Shown here: positions 24,491 through 32,503 of the stretch, piece by piece
Layout of the letters: each line of letters starts with the position of its first letter
Position numbering within the stretch: position 1 is the first letter of the stretch
From: Cytobacillus firmus DS1
GTDB taxonomy: Bacteria; Bacillota; Bacilli; Bacillales; Cytobacillaceae
Direction of reading: 5' to 3'
DNA: 64,000 bases
Assembly: GCF_000565285.1 (NCBI RefSeq)
Contig: NZ_APVL01000005.1
Coordinates: 210,160-274,159 of the forward strand
Translations under genes and position numbers: made by a program
The notes under the pieces: model-generated
The model's input: the letters and a program-made list of their open reading frames with translations, nothing else
Told to the model about the DNA's origin: nothing
Databases searched by the model: none

Positions 24491-25237
24491 TTAAATTAAG
24501 TCGTTTACATAATAAACTTTTCCGCTCTCAATCTCCTTATGAAGCAGCAGGCCGACCAATGCGTTTGCCACAGTTTCTGTATCCCTTAGCATTCCTTTCT
24601 CCTTATATTCCTGGAATTTCTCCAGATCATGAAATGCTTCCTTCGCTGAAGAACGAATGGTTCCCTGCATATCTGTGTCCATGACACCTGGGCTAAAGGC
24701 AATAATCTTCTGTCTGCTTCCGGCTGTCTGCAATTCCAATGCGGCAGTTTCCGTGAACATATTTATTCCGGCTTTTGTGCTGCAGTATGCACTCCACCCC
24801 TGTATGGGTCTTTCCGCAGCGCCTGAAGTAATATTGACAATGACCATATCACTTGAAACTTCACGCAGAAGGATATTCGAAATCAATATAGGAGCAATCA
24901 GGTTAACGTGAGCATTCTGAATTAATGCCGCATGATTGAGATTCCCGGCTGTGCCGATTGGATCAATGACCCCTGCATTGTTATATACATATACGATCTC
25001 CGGCTGTTTTTCCTGCAATAATGCTGACAATTTGCTGAAAACAGATTCAAGCTCATCCGGTGAGGACAGGTTGCAGAAATATTGGGCGTAGAATACATGG
25101 TTCTCTGCAGCAAGTTTCGCCAATTCCGGGTTTTCGGTCCTTGATACAGATATGATTCCTGTTCCTTCCGTCATCATTCTCCTTGCAATGGAAGCTCCTA
25201 ATCCTTTTGATGCTCCTGTTATGATAGCCAATTTCAA
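24491..25237 (-). CDS. SDR oxidoreductase, YueD/benzil reductase type
   Basis: NADPH-dependent short-chain dehydrogenase of 248 residues. Motifs: IITGASKGLGASIARRM cofactor loop, YVYNNAGVIDPIG, NITSGAAERPIQGWSAYCST followed by KAGINMF (catalytic Ser, Tyr, Lys), and the C-terminal FSPGVMDTDMQGTIRSSA found in B. subtilis YueD and sepiapterin-reductase-like enzymes. I start at TTG 25237, six bases after GGAGTG on the minus strand; the ATG at 25264 lacks a suitable RBS. It is transcribed away from the spoIIP cluster's end and is likely monocistronic. The physiological carbonyl substrate is unknown. Confidence 0.85.
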   Translation of the reverse strand: MKLAIITGASKGLGASIARRMMTEGTGIISVSRTENPELAKLAAENHVFYAQYFCNLSSPDELESVFSKLSALLQEKQPEIVYVYNNAGVIDPIGTAGNLNHAALIQNAHVNLIAPILISNILLREVSSDMVIVNITSGAAERPIQGWSAYCSTKAGINMFTETAALELQTAGSRQKIIAFSPGVMDTDMQGTIRSSAKEAFHDLEKFQEYKEKGMLRDTETVANALVGLLLHKEIESGKVYYVNDLI

Positions 25238-25289
25238 TTTAATCACTCCTATTTTCGCCTTCATTATCTACTATTAAAGCAGAAAACAA

Positions 25290-25484
25290 TTATTTTTTCC
25301 TGTATCGGCCATTGTGTTCCTGTCTGAATGCCTTCATTTCATCCTCTATTAAATTGATAATGGAGAGGGTAATTCCTGAAAACAGGCAGGCAGCCGTAAT
25401 CGTGCTTATGCCAAATAGAAGGTAAAGAAAATAGGTGCTGAAAAAAGTAAACAGGAGACAATAATGACAAGCGCTAATCTTTCG
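25290..25484 (-). CDS. Small membrane protein coupled to spoIIP
   Basis: 64 residues starting MRKISACHYCLLFTFFST, with about two membrane segments (8-28 and 30-48) and a basic C-terminus, HNGRYRKK. The start, ATG 25484, lies inside the last codons of spoIIP (11-nt overlap), suggesting translational coupling. An upstream in-frame ATG at 25532 would overlap spoIIP much further and is less likely. The family is not recognised; it does not look like B. subtilis YqxA, the usual spoIIP neighbour. Function unknown. Confidence 0.55.
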   Translation of the reverse strand, partial: RKISACHYCLLFTFFSTYFLYLLFGISTITAACLFSGITLSIINLIEDEMKAFRQEHNGRYRKK

Positions 25485-26607
25485 CATTGACCGGCTCTGC
25501 CTTCCAGTAATAATCACTGAACACATCCGCAAATGCTTTAATGGAATTATTCAGTTCATCCAGATTATTTTCCACACCACCGAACTCCATTAGAAGGGCC
25601 CGTTCGGAAAGATCCTGGTTATAAATGCCGTTGCCTTCACTTTTTCCTTTCACAATGACCCCCCTGCTAATTCCCTTATATTTTGCTTCCAGTGCCTGGT
25701 GGAGCTCAGTAGCCACTTTTAAGTTCTGCTCATAGTTTTTGTGCTCCTTGCCGACGACAAAAAACAGTCGTGCGTATGGCTCCTCGCCAATTAATGCGGT
25801 TGTTTTCCCGCGGGGAAGCGAATCTCTGTGGATATCGATTAAGAATTTAACATCTTTATTCACTGTCATGGCAGTTTGGACAGTTTCTCTGGACATCGTA
25901 TAGGAATTTTCCCAGTTCCAGCCCTTCTTTTTCAGTTCTGCGGCTATATTGGTTTTATCATGCTCAGCACCTATGCCTTTTCTCGCCAGTTCTTCACTAA
26001 GCTTTTTCCCGACAGCAATAATATTCACCTGTTCATTGGGACTGACGGCCTCATCTGTATTCTTTACATCTTTTAATAACGGAGCAAACGATTCCCAGCT
26101 GTGGGAATGGTAAATAAAAACCCCTTTTTCGTCCGGGATTACCGGGGGAGAAGCATTTTCATCGCTTTGGCCGTTATTCATCGCCAATTCTTTTTCTTTT
26201 AAAAGAACTTCAAGTGGAGGGGCAGATTCCACTGGCAGGTTGGTAAAATCGGTACCCTCTCCGGCAACGGCAATACCGGTATCGAAAATTGAAAAACCTG
26301 GAAGCTCCCGGCCAAGGAACGTTCTAATATCCTGTGGCTGTGTATTGGTTGCCAGCTTAAATAGGGTTCCGGACAGGGAGTAGCTTTCAGCAGGAGCTTC
26401 CTTATAAAAATAATGGTTTTCAGCTTTCAAAAAGTGAATGAAGAGCTGGCCGGCTTTAATATCCTTCAGCAGCACATTCATATGTGAGGAAGAAAAGGCA
26501 GCCGGATAAAGCGTAACAGCCCCGGCGAGCGCCACAACGGCACAAATACTGAAAAGCCAGCTGTTTATATAAAAGAAAAGGGAACGGACACCTAATTTAG
26601 AATGCAT
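25474..26607 (-). CDS. spoIIP: Stage II sporulation protein P (paralogue)
   Basis: Membrane-anchored peptidoglycan amidase/endopeptidase that works with SpoIID and SpoIIM to drive engulfment. The 377 residues have an N-terminal TM (about 20-36, CAVVALAGAVTLYPAAF), a variable region, and the amidase domain. Visible motifs are VFIYHSHSWESFAP (zinc-ligand His), FLIDIHRDSLPRG (His/Asp) and LLMEFGGVENNLDEL (catalytic Glu). The RBS is GGAGGGG before ATG 26607. It is not in the gpr-spoIIP-lepA context, so it is probably a second copy. An upstream CATATATT on the minus strand resembles a SigE -10. Confidence 0.88.
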   Translation of the reverse strand: MHSKLGVRSLFFYINSWLFSICAVVALAGAVTLYPAAFSSSHMNVLLKDIKAGQLFIHFLKAENHYFYKEAPAESYSLSGTLFKLATNTQPQDIRTFLGRELPGFSIFDTGIAVAGEGTDFTNLPVESAPPLEVLLKEKELAMNNGQSDENASPPVIPDEKGVFIYHSHSWESFAPLLKDVKNTDEAVSPNEQVNIIAVGKKLSEELARKGIGAEHDKTNIAAELKKKGWNWENSYTMSRETVQTAMTVNKDVKFLIDIHRDSLPRGKTTALIGEEPYARLFFVVGKEHKNYEQNLKVATELHQALEAKYKGISRGVIVKGKSEGNGIYNQDLSERALLMEFGGVENNLDELNNSIKAFADVFSDYYWKAEPVNAKD

Positions 26608-26792
26608 ATAAACCCCTCCACTCTCTAAATATATGACGGATAAGCTGAATTAGAAGATAGGGGATTTCCTTATTATGAAAAGAGGCTACAGAAGATATCA
26701 CGAAAGCAGGGGACAAAAAAGTGGTCCTGAATGATCTTGCATCCAAATAGTATAAAATACATAATAAAAAGCAATCCTTTGTACTAAATCTT

Positions 26793-26820
26793 AAAAGGCC
26801 TGAAAGGGCCTTTTATTTTT
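26793..26820 (+). terminator. Orphan terminator hairpin upstream of the YtkA-like lipoprotein
   Basis: AAAAGGCC (26793-26800) and GGGCCTTTT (26806-26814) followed by ATTTTTT. No plus-strand gene precedes it, so it may insulate against antisense transcription or end an unrecognised short RNA. Confidence 0.6.
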
Positions 26821-26904
26821 TGAAAAGATTTCATTGTTTTATCACAAATGGCTATTATAGTTATCTTATCAAAGAACAATATAGATAAAGAGAGGGACAC
26901 TAAA

Positions 26905-27669
26905 TTGAAAAAGATATTATTCAGCATAATGGCGGGGTTACTTGTTCTTGGAGGGTGCAGCCAATCAGAAGAAGAAAAGCCTGCTAATAACGGTGAAGTG
27001 CCGCAAATTATTGAAGCTGTCATCGAGGTGCCTGAAACTTTGAACCCTGGCGAGGAGGCAGCCTTTGCTGTCACTGTCAAACAAGGCGATGAGGCTGTAA
27101 CAGATGCGGATGAGGTGAAATTTGAAATCTGGCAGGAAGGACAAAAAGAAAACGGTGAAATGATAGAGGCAAAGCACGGCTCAGAAGGTAAATATACTGC
27201 TGATCATACTTTTACTGAGGAAGGCCTTTACTATGTTCAGTCCCATGTTACGGCAAGAAGCCAGCATACCATGCCAATGGTTTCGGTACAAGTTGGTGAA
27301 GCAAAAGCGGAGGACTCAGGAACTGGGCATGACCAGGAAAATGAGAGCCATGAAGAAGGACACTCTCACGGCCATGGCGGTGAGGTATCCATTGAGCTGC
27401 AGGCCCCTGACCAAATCCATGCGAATGAACAAACACAATTATCTGCCCTGGTTGATAATAAAGGGGAACCGCTGGCGGACGCTAAAGTAAAGCTTGAAAT
27501 CTCACTGAATGGTGCAACACCTCAATGGGTAAATATGTCTGAAACAGAACCGGGCAATTACGCTGCCGGCCATCTATTTACAAATGCAGGCACATACACC
27601 ATCACGACACATGTTGAAAAAGGCGACGACATTCACGAGCACACAGAAACTGAATTAACGGTGCATTAA
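26905..27669 (+). CDS. Lipoprotein with two YtkA-like (FixH-like) domains
   Basis: 254 residues. Signal peptide KKILFSIMAGLLVLGGC with lipobox LGGC (Cys18). Two YtkA-like immunoglobulin-type domains follow (about 33-130, IIEAVIEVPETLNPGEEAAF; and about 160-253, VSIELQAPDQIHANEQTQLS), joined by a His/Glu-rich linker (HDQENESHEEGHSHGHGG, about residues 139-156) that could bind metal. I start at TTG 26905 after AGAGAGGG; the longer frame to 26848 precedes the RBS. B. subtilis YtkA has one domain. Single-domain relatives occur near copper and cytochrome-oxidase functions; a role in metal handling is inference. Confidence 0.85.
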   Translation: MKKILFSIMAGLLVLGGCSQSEEEKPANNGEVPQIIEAVIEVPETLNPGEEAAFAVTVKQGDEAVTDADEVKFEIWQEGQKENGEMIEAKHGSEGKYTADHTFTEEGLYYVQSHVTARSQHTMPMVSVQVGEAKAEDSGTGHDQENESHEEGHSHGHGGEVSIELQAPDQIHANEQTQLSALVDNKGEPLADAKVKLEISLNGATPQWVNMSETEPGNYAAGHLFTNAGTYTITTHVEKGDDIHEHTETELTVH

Positions 27670-27677
27670 ATATTTTT

Positions 27678-27712
27678 CAGCGGGGAGGATTAATTACCCC
27701 GCTGATTCTTTT
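27678..27712 (+). terminator. Terminator of the YtkA-like gene
   Basis: CAGCGGGG (27678-27685) and CCCCGCTG (27697-27704), perfect 8-bp arms, followed by ATTCTTTTAG. Confidence 0.85.
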
Positions 27713-27738
27713 AGTTTACCAGATAAAGTTTTGGCGGG

Positions 27739-27946
27739 AACTTCGGGCACAAAACCCCCGAAAAGCCCGGTGAAAGTCCGAAGTCGGAGCAACTTCAGAC
27801 ACAAACCAGAGGATAAAGTCAGTTTGAGTCGGAAGTCAGAGAAACTTCAGACACAAGCGGCAGTATGCAGTCAGTTTGAGTCCGAACATGGTGCAACTTC
27901 AGAATCAAACCCCGGAAAATTCCGGTGAATGTCCGAACTCTTTCCC
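27739..27946. repeat. Four-copy 52-bp tandem repeat array
   Basis: AACTTC opens units at 27739, 27791, 27843 and 27895, exactly 52 bp apart. Each unit can fold: in unit 2, CTTCaGACaCAAA pairs with TTTGaGTCgGAAG. Units 2 and 3 share AGTCAGTTTGAGTC; units 1 and 4 share CCGGTGAA-GTCCGAA. The period is not a multiple of three, so it is not coding. It lies in the 389-bp gap before the DUF4931 gene. Confidence 0.85.
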
Positions 27947-27978
27947 CGCCCCCCAAGAGCCTTCTGACTAGAGCACCG

Positions 27979-28014
27979 ATGAAACTGGCACAGATACTCT
28001 ACTTCCAGTTTCAT
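27979..28014. promoter_or_regulatory. 10-bp perfect inverted repeat upstream of the DUF4931 gene
   Basis: ATGAAACTGG (27979-27988) and CCAGTTTCAT (28005-28014) with a 16-nt loop, 45 bp before the start codon. It could be an operator or a 5' UTR hairpin. Confidence 0.4.
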
Positions 28015-28058
28015 GATAATATAGAAGGAGAGATTACAGAAAAGCAGGTGTCAGAGAT

Positions 28059-28841
28059 ATGTCAGATACACATTTGCATTTTAATACGGGGATTGGGGTC
28101 CAAAAGCCTAATAGCATTCGGAATAAGGATATCAGCTGCCCTTTTTGTGCAAGGGAGGAGCTGACAGATATCATTGCCGTAGACGATTCAATTATTTTGC
28201 TGAAAAATAAGTATCCTGTTCTGGAAAACTCCTATCAGACAGTGCTGATTGAAACGGATCAATGTGATGGTGAGCTGTCTGTTTACCCTGAGGAGCATTT
28301 GGTCAGGTTAATTTCATTTGGTTTAAAACATTGGCTGCTTATGGAAAAAAGCGGGGAATATGAATCTGTATTATTTTTCAAAAACCATGGCCCATTATCC
28401 GGGGGAAGTATCGCCCACCCGCATATGCAGATTGTGGGATTGAAAAATATTGATTACAAGGAAAAAATTCAGGCGCAGGATTTTGAAGGGCTCCTCATTC
28501 ATGAGGAAAGCGGCACGGTGTTCACTTTATCGACTTCCCCGAGAATCGGCTTTTATGAATTTAATGTGAAGCTTGCCGATCAGGATGATATTCCGTACTT
28601 TGCGAAATGTATCCAGACCGCCGCGCATTATATTCTGAATGCCTTCCCTTTTCCAAGCAATAGTTATAACTTGTTTTTCTACAAGCTGGGCAGGGAGATT
28701 TACGCGAAAATTGTTCCGCGCTATATTACAACGCCTATTTTCATCGGCTACAGTATCCCTCAGGTGCCTAATAATCTCGAGTGGATGAGAGATGATATAA
28801 AAGTGAGATATTTCAGCGGGAAGTTAAAAACCGGGTCTTAA
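28059..28841 (+). CDS. DUF4931 protein, HIT/GalT-like fold
   Basis: 260 residues related to the galactose-1-phosphate uridylyltransferase branch of the HIT superfamily. An N-terminal zinc-type motif (CPFCAREE) and the central HIT motif (GSIAHPHMQIVG, about 125-136), which positions the catalytic His, are visible. The DUF4931 pattern is clear along its length, with a typical C-terminus (ITTPIFIGYSIPQVPNN). ATG 28059 follows GCAGGTGTC. It stands alone, behind the 52-bp repeat array. A nucleotidyl transferase or hydrolase function is plausible, but the substrate is unknown. Confidence 0.82.
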   Translation: MSDTHLHFNTGIGVQKPNSIRNKDISCPFCAREELTDIIAVDDSIILLKNKYPVLENSYQTVLIETDQCDGELSVYPEEHLVRLISFGLKHWLLMEKSGEYESVLFFKNHGPLSGGSIAHPHMQIVGLKNIDYKEKIQAQDFEGLLIHEESGTVFTLSTSPRIGFYEFNVKLADQDDIPYFAKCIQTAAHYILNAFPFPSNSYNLFFYKLGREIYAKIVPRYITTPIFIGYSIPQVPNNLEWMRDDIKVRYFSGKLKTGS

Positions 28842-29089
28842 TACCCTTTGCATCCGTATCGAGAGTATCTTAGACTATGCTGATTATGGCCGTAAATAAC
28901 CATTCTCAGTAATCGTGAAAATTTGAAATAATAACCATTCGCTTTTAGAAGTTGTGATTTATCTCTATAAAAAATATAATGAAATATTGTAGCGAGGAAT
29001 AATGTGAGGTACATATGCTATTCCTTGCACTGTGCTCCGTTATGCCTTGAAAGGTAAATGGTTTTGTTTTTTAAAGGAGAAGAATAATC

Positions 29090-30262
29090 ATGACCTCTAA
29101 CCGATATACACCTCCTAAGCTGGATTGGGGCTTAGTATTAATATTGATGCTGCTATTCCTGGTAAGTGCCATATCTATTTACAGTGCACAAACAACAGGG
29201 CAGTATACAGAAAACTTCCTTTTGAAGCAGGTTGTCTGGTATGCCGTGGGAACAGGAATCATCGCTGCGGTAATCACATTGGATTCTGATCAGCTGAAGA
29301 AGATTTCCTGGTATGTGTATGGCCTGGGCATTGTACTGCTTGGCTTCCTGGTTGTGGCGCCAGCAAGCATAGCTCCAGTCATTAATGGGGCAAAAGCATG
29401 GTACAAGGTTCCGGGAATGGGTTCCCTTCAGCCTGCTGAGCTTGTTAAAGTGTTCATTATTTTGGTATTGGCGAAAACGATTGACGAGCATCATCAAAAA
29501 AATCAATACAAAACCATGCAGACTGATTTATGGCTGCTGATTAAATTGGCTGGACTAACAATGGTGCCCCTGCTGCTGGTTATGCAGCAGCCCGATTTAG
29601 GGACAAGCCTTGTATTTCTGGCAATCATGCTTGGCATGATCTTCATTTCAGGAATCAGCTGGAAGCTGCTGGCCCCTATATTTGGAACAGGAGCGGCTTT
29701 TGCAGGCACCATTTTATATTTTGTTTTATGGCATCCGGATATCCTTGAGAAGTATCTGGGAGTAAAGGAATATCAGTTTGCCCGCATCTATTCCTGGATT
29801 GACCCCTATAATTACCAAAGTTCAACCGGATTTCAGCTGACGCGTTCTCTCCTTGCCATTGGATCCGGGGAAACAAGCGGGAAAGGATATGGAACGAGGG
29901 AGGTCTATCTGCCTGAAAGCCATACCGACTTTATCTTCAGTATTGTAGGTGAAGAATTTGGTTTTGTAGGGGCAAGCATTGTTGTCAGCCTTTTCTTTCT
30001 GCTGATTTACCATATTACCAAGATTGGCATGGAAACGAAGAACAACTTCTACACCTATATTTGTGTAGGTGTTATCAGCATGGTTACATTCCATGTCTTT
30101 CAAAATATCGGAATGACCATCGGCCTTTTACCTATCACAGGCATTCCGCTTCCTTTCATCAGCTATGGAGGAAGCTCGCTGATGGGGAATATGCTGGCCA
30201 TGGGGCTGATTTTTTCCATTCGCTACCATTATAAAAAATATATGTTCTCAACTAGTGATTAA
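29090..30262 (+). CDS. rodA: RodA-family SEDS peptidoglycan glycosyltransferase
   Basis: Polytopic SEDS protein that polymerises glycan strands for cell-wall elongation with a class B PBP. It has 390 residues and about ten helices. Family signatures: GAKAWYKVPGMGSLQPAELV (about 103-122), MQQPDLGTSLVF, ESHTDFIFSIVGEEFGFVGA (about 281-300) and the C-terminal GIPLPFISYGGSSLMGNMLA. The size and start (SNRYTPPKLDWGL) fit B. subtilis RodA (YwcF). ATG 29090 follows AAAGGAGAAG. A bidirectional terminator separates it from the convergent ger operon. It could be a RodA paralogue, since Bacillus carry several. Confidence 0.9.
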   Translation: MTSNRYTPPKLDWGLVLILMLLFLVSAISIYSAQTTGQYTENFLLKQVVWYAVGTGIIAAVITLDSDQLKKISWYVYGLGIVLLGFLVVAPASIAPVINGAKAWYKVPGMGSLQPAELVKVFIILVLAKTIDEHHQKNQYKTMQTDLWLLIKLAGLTMVPLLLVMQQPDLGTSLVFLAIMLGMIFISGISWKLLAPIFGTGAAFAGTILYFVLWHPDILEKYLGVKEYQFARIYSWIDPYNYQSSTGFQLTRSLLAIGSGETSGKGYGTREVYLPESHTDFIFSIVGEEFGFVGASIVVSLFFLLIYHITKIGMETKNNFYTYICVGVISMVTFHVFQNIGMTIGLLPITGIPLPFISYGGSSLMGNMLAMGLIFSIRYHYKKYMFSTSD

Positions 30263-30267
30263 ATAGA

Positions 30268-30296
30268 AAGAGCGGGCTTATTAAAGCCCGCTCTTA
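30268..30296. terminator. Bidirectional terminator between rodA and gerC
   Basis: AAGAGCGGGCTT (30268-30279) and AAGCCCGCTCTT (30284-30295), a perfect 12-bp stem with a 4-nt loop, overlapping the gerC stop. A/T-rich tails lie on both strands. Confidence 0.85.
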
Positions 30297-31352
30297 CTCA
30301 ATAATGCCGGTTTCTTCGACATTGACATTGCATTTAACATCAAATTCAAGCGTTTTATATTCATCCTCCCACTTTTTATAATCAAATTTGCGGTGCTGTG
30401 TTTTTTTAATTTGGCCCAGCCCAACTGGATCGATTCCAAGCTCCTGAAACTGCTTCAGCAGCTTGAGGCATTCCCTTTCAACCTTTTTCTCCAGTTTTTT
30501 TTCAACGTCATTAACCACCTCTGAAGTCAGCTTTCTGCCGGTATACTCACGGATAATGCCTTCAATATTAATGTTAATGGAAGCGTGATTATCAGTAATT
30601 TTAATTTTATGTTTGGATTTAATACTCTTAACAGCAGCAAAATTTCCTTTTTCTAACTTAACATCGAAATTTCCTTTACTATATTTGTCAACCAGCAGTT
30701 TAAAAAAGAACAAATCCTTTAAAGGCAGGATTTCTACCTCCTTATCCTTGTCGAAAAGGCTCACTCCAATTATCTCCACTTTATCATCCGCAATCTTTTT
30801 GATGCGGGGAAGAAAAGTATCTTTCCCTGTCTCATAATAATCACGGGAAACAATGTGAAGGTTGGTTTTCGGAATATCCCGATTATCAATATTATGCTGT
30901 ATCAAATTATATATGTAAGTTGAATTGCCCCTTGTTCCATACTCTCCCTTCATCACTTCTTCCGCTTTATCCTCCGAGGTCACAACAAATACCCGTGCCC
31001 CTATACTTGGGTCTCTTTGAAAAGAATCTATCAGGTCATAGATCCCTTGTCTGGAAATTTTAGGTCCGAAGACCGCAACTTTTAACCCGCCTGTCACTAC
31101 CGGCTCAGATGATTGCCGGGTCACATCTATTAAAAGATCTTGCCGGAGCTTTCCGCTTCCTGAAAAGGTCCGGTTTATCACACTTTTATCAGGCTGGAAT
31201 TCCTGAAATAATACTGTTCCTCTGTATTTGTCTTTTGAATCCTCTGCTAAATCGTAGCCAACTCCTACTTCAATGTTAATATCATCGAGTATTTCTTTGT
31301 CCACACAGCCGGAAAGCAACAGCATAAGACAGATAATCAGCAGATTTTTCAT
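30294..31352 (-). CDS. gerC: Spore germinant receptor lipoprotein subunit C
   Basis: Ger(x)C-family lipoprotein of the germinant receptor in the spore inner membrane. 352 residues; signal peptide KNLLIICLMLLLSGC with lipobox LSGC (Cys16). The family pattern includes DKEILDDINIEVGVGYD at the mature N-terminus, LKVAVFGPKISRQGIYDLID, and the C-terminal domain ending near HRKFDYKKWEDEYKTLEF. It is the last gene of gerA-gerB-gerC; ATG 31352 overlaps the gerB stop by 4 nt, so translation is coupled. Expression in the forespore under SigG is expected. The germinant cannot be told from sequence. Confidence 0.92.
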   Translation of the reverse strand: MKNLLIICLMLLLSGCVDKEILDDINIEVGVGYDLAEDSKDKYRGTVLFQEFQPDKSVINRTFSGSGKLRQDLLIDVTRQSSEPVVTGGLKVAVFGPKISRQGIYDLIDSFQRDPSIGARVFVVTSEDKAEEVMKGEYGTRGNSTYIYNLIQHNIDNRDIPKTNLHIVSRDYYETGKDTFLPRIKKIADDKVEIIGVSLFDKDKEVEILPLKDLFFFKLLVDKYSKGNFDVKLEKGNFAAVKSIKSKHKIKITDNHASININIEGIIREYTGRKLTSEVVNDVEKKLEKKVERECLKLLKQFQELGIDPVGLGQIKKTQHRKFDYKKWEDEYKTLEFDVKCNVNVEETGIIE

Positions 31353-32449
31353 TTCTTCTTCCCCTTTTTCAGCTTCTTGGCGATCATGACAGCAGCGAAA
31401 AGCAAAGGAATATAAATAAAGTTAAAAACAAATCCCATTTTGCCAACAGAGTCATTTAGCATATTAATTTTTTCCCTTGTATCCAAAAAATTTATAATGG
31501 ATAGCACTGCGGCAACAACAAAAAACACGCCCACTTTCTGGCGGATATTAAAGACCCTTTTAATGAGCCGTGAGGCGATCCAGACGGATATGCACACATT
31601 AGGAAGAATGATTAAGTTCCAGTTGGCAATTCCAATGTATTCAAATCGTTCAACAAAAGGCATTTCAACTATTTTCCACATTGTTAAACTTGCCCAAATT
31701 TGTTTAGACAGCTGCTCTTCGGAAAAATAGGCAAAGGTAATGATGGCTAAAACCGTGTAAATAAGAGTAGTTGTCAATACGGCCAAATGAGCCCATTTCT
31801 GTGATTTTTTTGGCTCTTTAATAAAAGGGTAGAAAAAAATGATGCTTTCAAACCCGATAAAAGTAAGGGACATATGGTAAGAAGCAGTAAGCAGCTCTTT
31901 TATGGAATGATCCCAAATGGGCAGCAGATTGTAATAGTTGGAGAATTTTATCGCCCAGCCAAATGTGAGGAGAAGGTAGGCCGGCAAAACAAGCCCAAAG
32001 AATGCGATACCCACGACTGTCCTAAATCCCCCAAAAATAATGTATACACAAAGTGCCATAAAGGCAAAGGAGAACCAGAAGGTGCTGATTTCAGGAAACA
32101 TCCAAACCTGTATGACCTCAATAAATGTCCTTAAAACTGTTAAGGAGAACAGGATAAAATAGCCAATAAAAATGGCGCTGAGTGCTTTGCCAATAAAGTT
32201 GCCTGCGATGTATTTATGTGCAGATACAATATCACCGCCAGCAGTATCGCAAATTTTATAAATCAACCAAATAATTACGTGAATGCACCCGCCGGCAAAT
32301 AATATGGAAATCCAGGCATCATAGCCTGCATCCATTGCAATAATCCTCTGATATCCTAATACGCCAATTCCGATTTGTATGGACATGACCATGTAAAATA
32401 CTAAAAAGGGGGATATTTGTAATCTCTCTGGTATTGGCTGTTCCTTCAT
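31349..32449 (-). CDS. gerB: Spore germinant receptor permease-like subunit B
   Basis: GerAB-type integral membrane subunit (APC superfamily, PF03845) that binds germinant. 366 residues, about ten helices, starting ERLQISPFLVFYMVMSIQIG; includes GYDAWISILFAGGCIHVIIW and ASYHMSLTFIGFESIIFFYP. I start at ATG 32449, immediately after GGAGGTGAACCAG on the minus strand; the earlier ATG at 32464 overlaps that site. It lies 54 bp after gerA and overlaps gerC. Function depends on the A and C subunits encoded beside it. Confidence 0.92.
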   Translation of the reverse strand: MKEQPIPERLQISPFLVFYMVMSIQIGIGVLGYQRIIAMDAGYDAWISILFAGGCIHVIIWLIYKICDTAGGDIVSAHKYIAGNFIGKALSAIFIGYFILFSLTVLRTFIEVIQVWMFPEISTFWFSFAFMALCVYIIFGGFRTVVGIAFFGLVLPAYLLLTFGWAIKFSNYYNLLPIWDHSIKELLTASYHMSLTFIGFESIIFFYPFIKEPKKSQKWAHLAVLTTTLIYTVLAIITFAYFSEEQLSKQIWASLTMWKIVEMPFVERFEYIGIANWNLIILPNVCISVWIASRLIKRVFNIRQKVGVFFVVAAVLSIINFLDTREKINMLNDSVGKMGFVFNFIYIPLLFAAVMIAKKLKKGKKK

Positions 32450-32503
32450 CTGGTTCACCTCCATTTGATAATCTCAAAACGCTCTGAGCAGATACCTGCT
32501 TCA

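Noticed and set aside
26674..26733. 19-codon ORF starting ATG 26675 (KRGYRRYHESRGQKSG)
   Set aside because: No good ribosome site and no recognisable product. The hairpin downstream alone does not support a gene.
27739..27946. CRISPR array or coding minisatellite
   Set aside because: Units diverge throughout instead of alternating identical repeats with unique spacers, and the 52-bp period breaks the reading frame.
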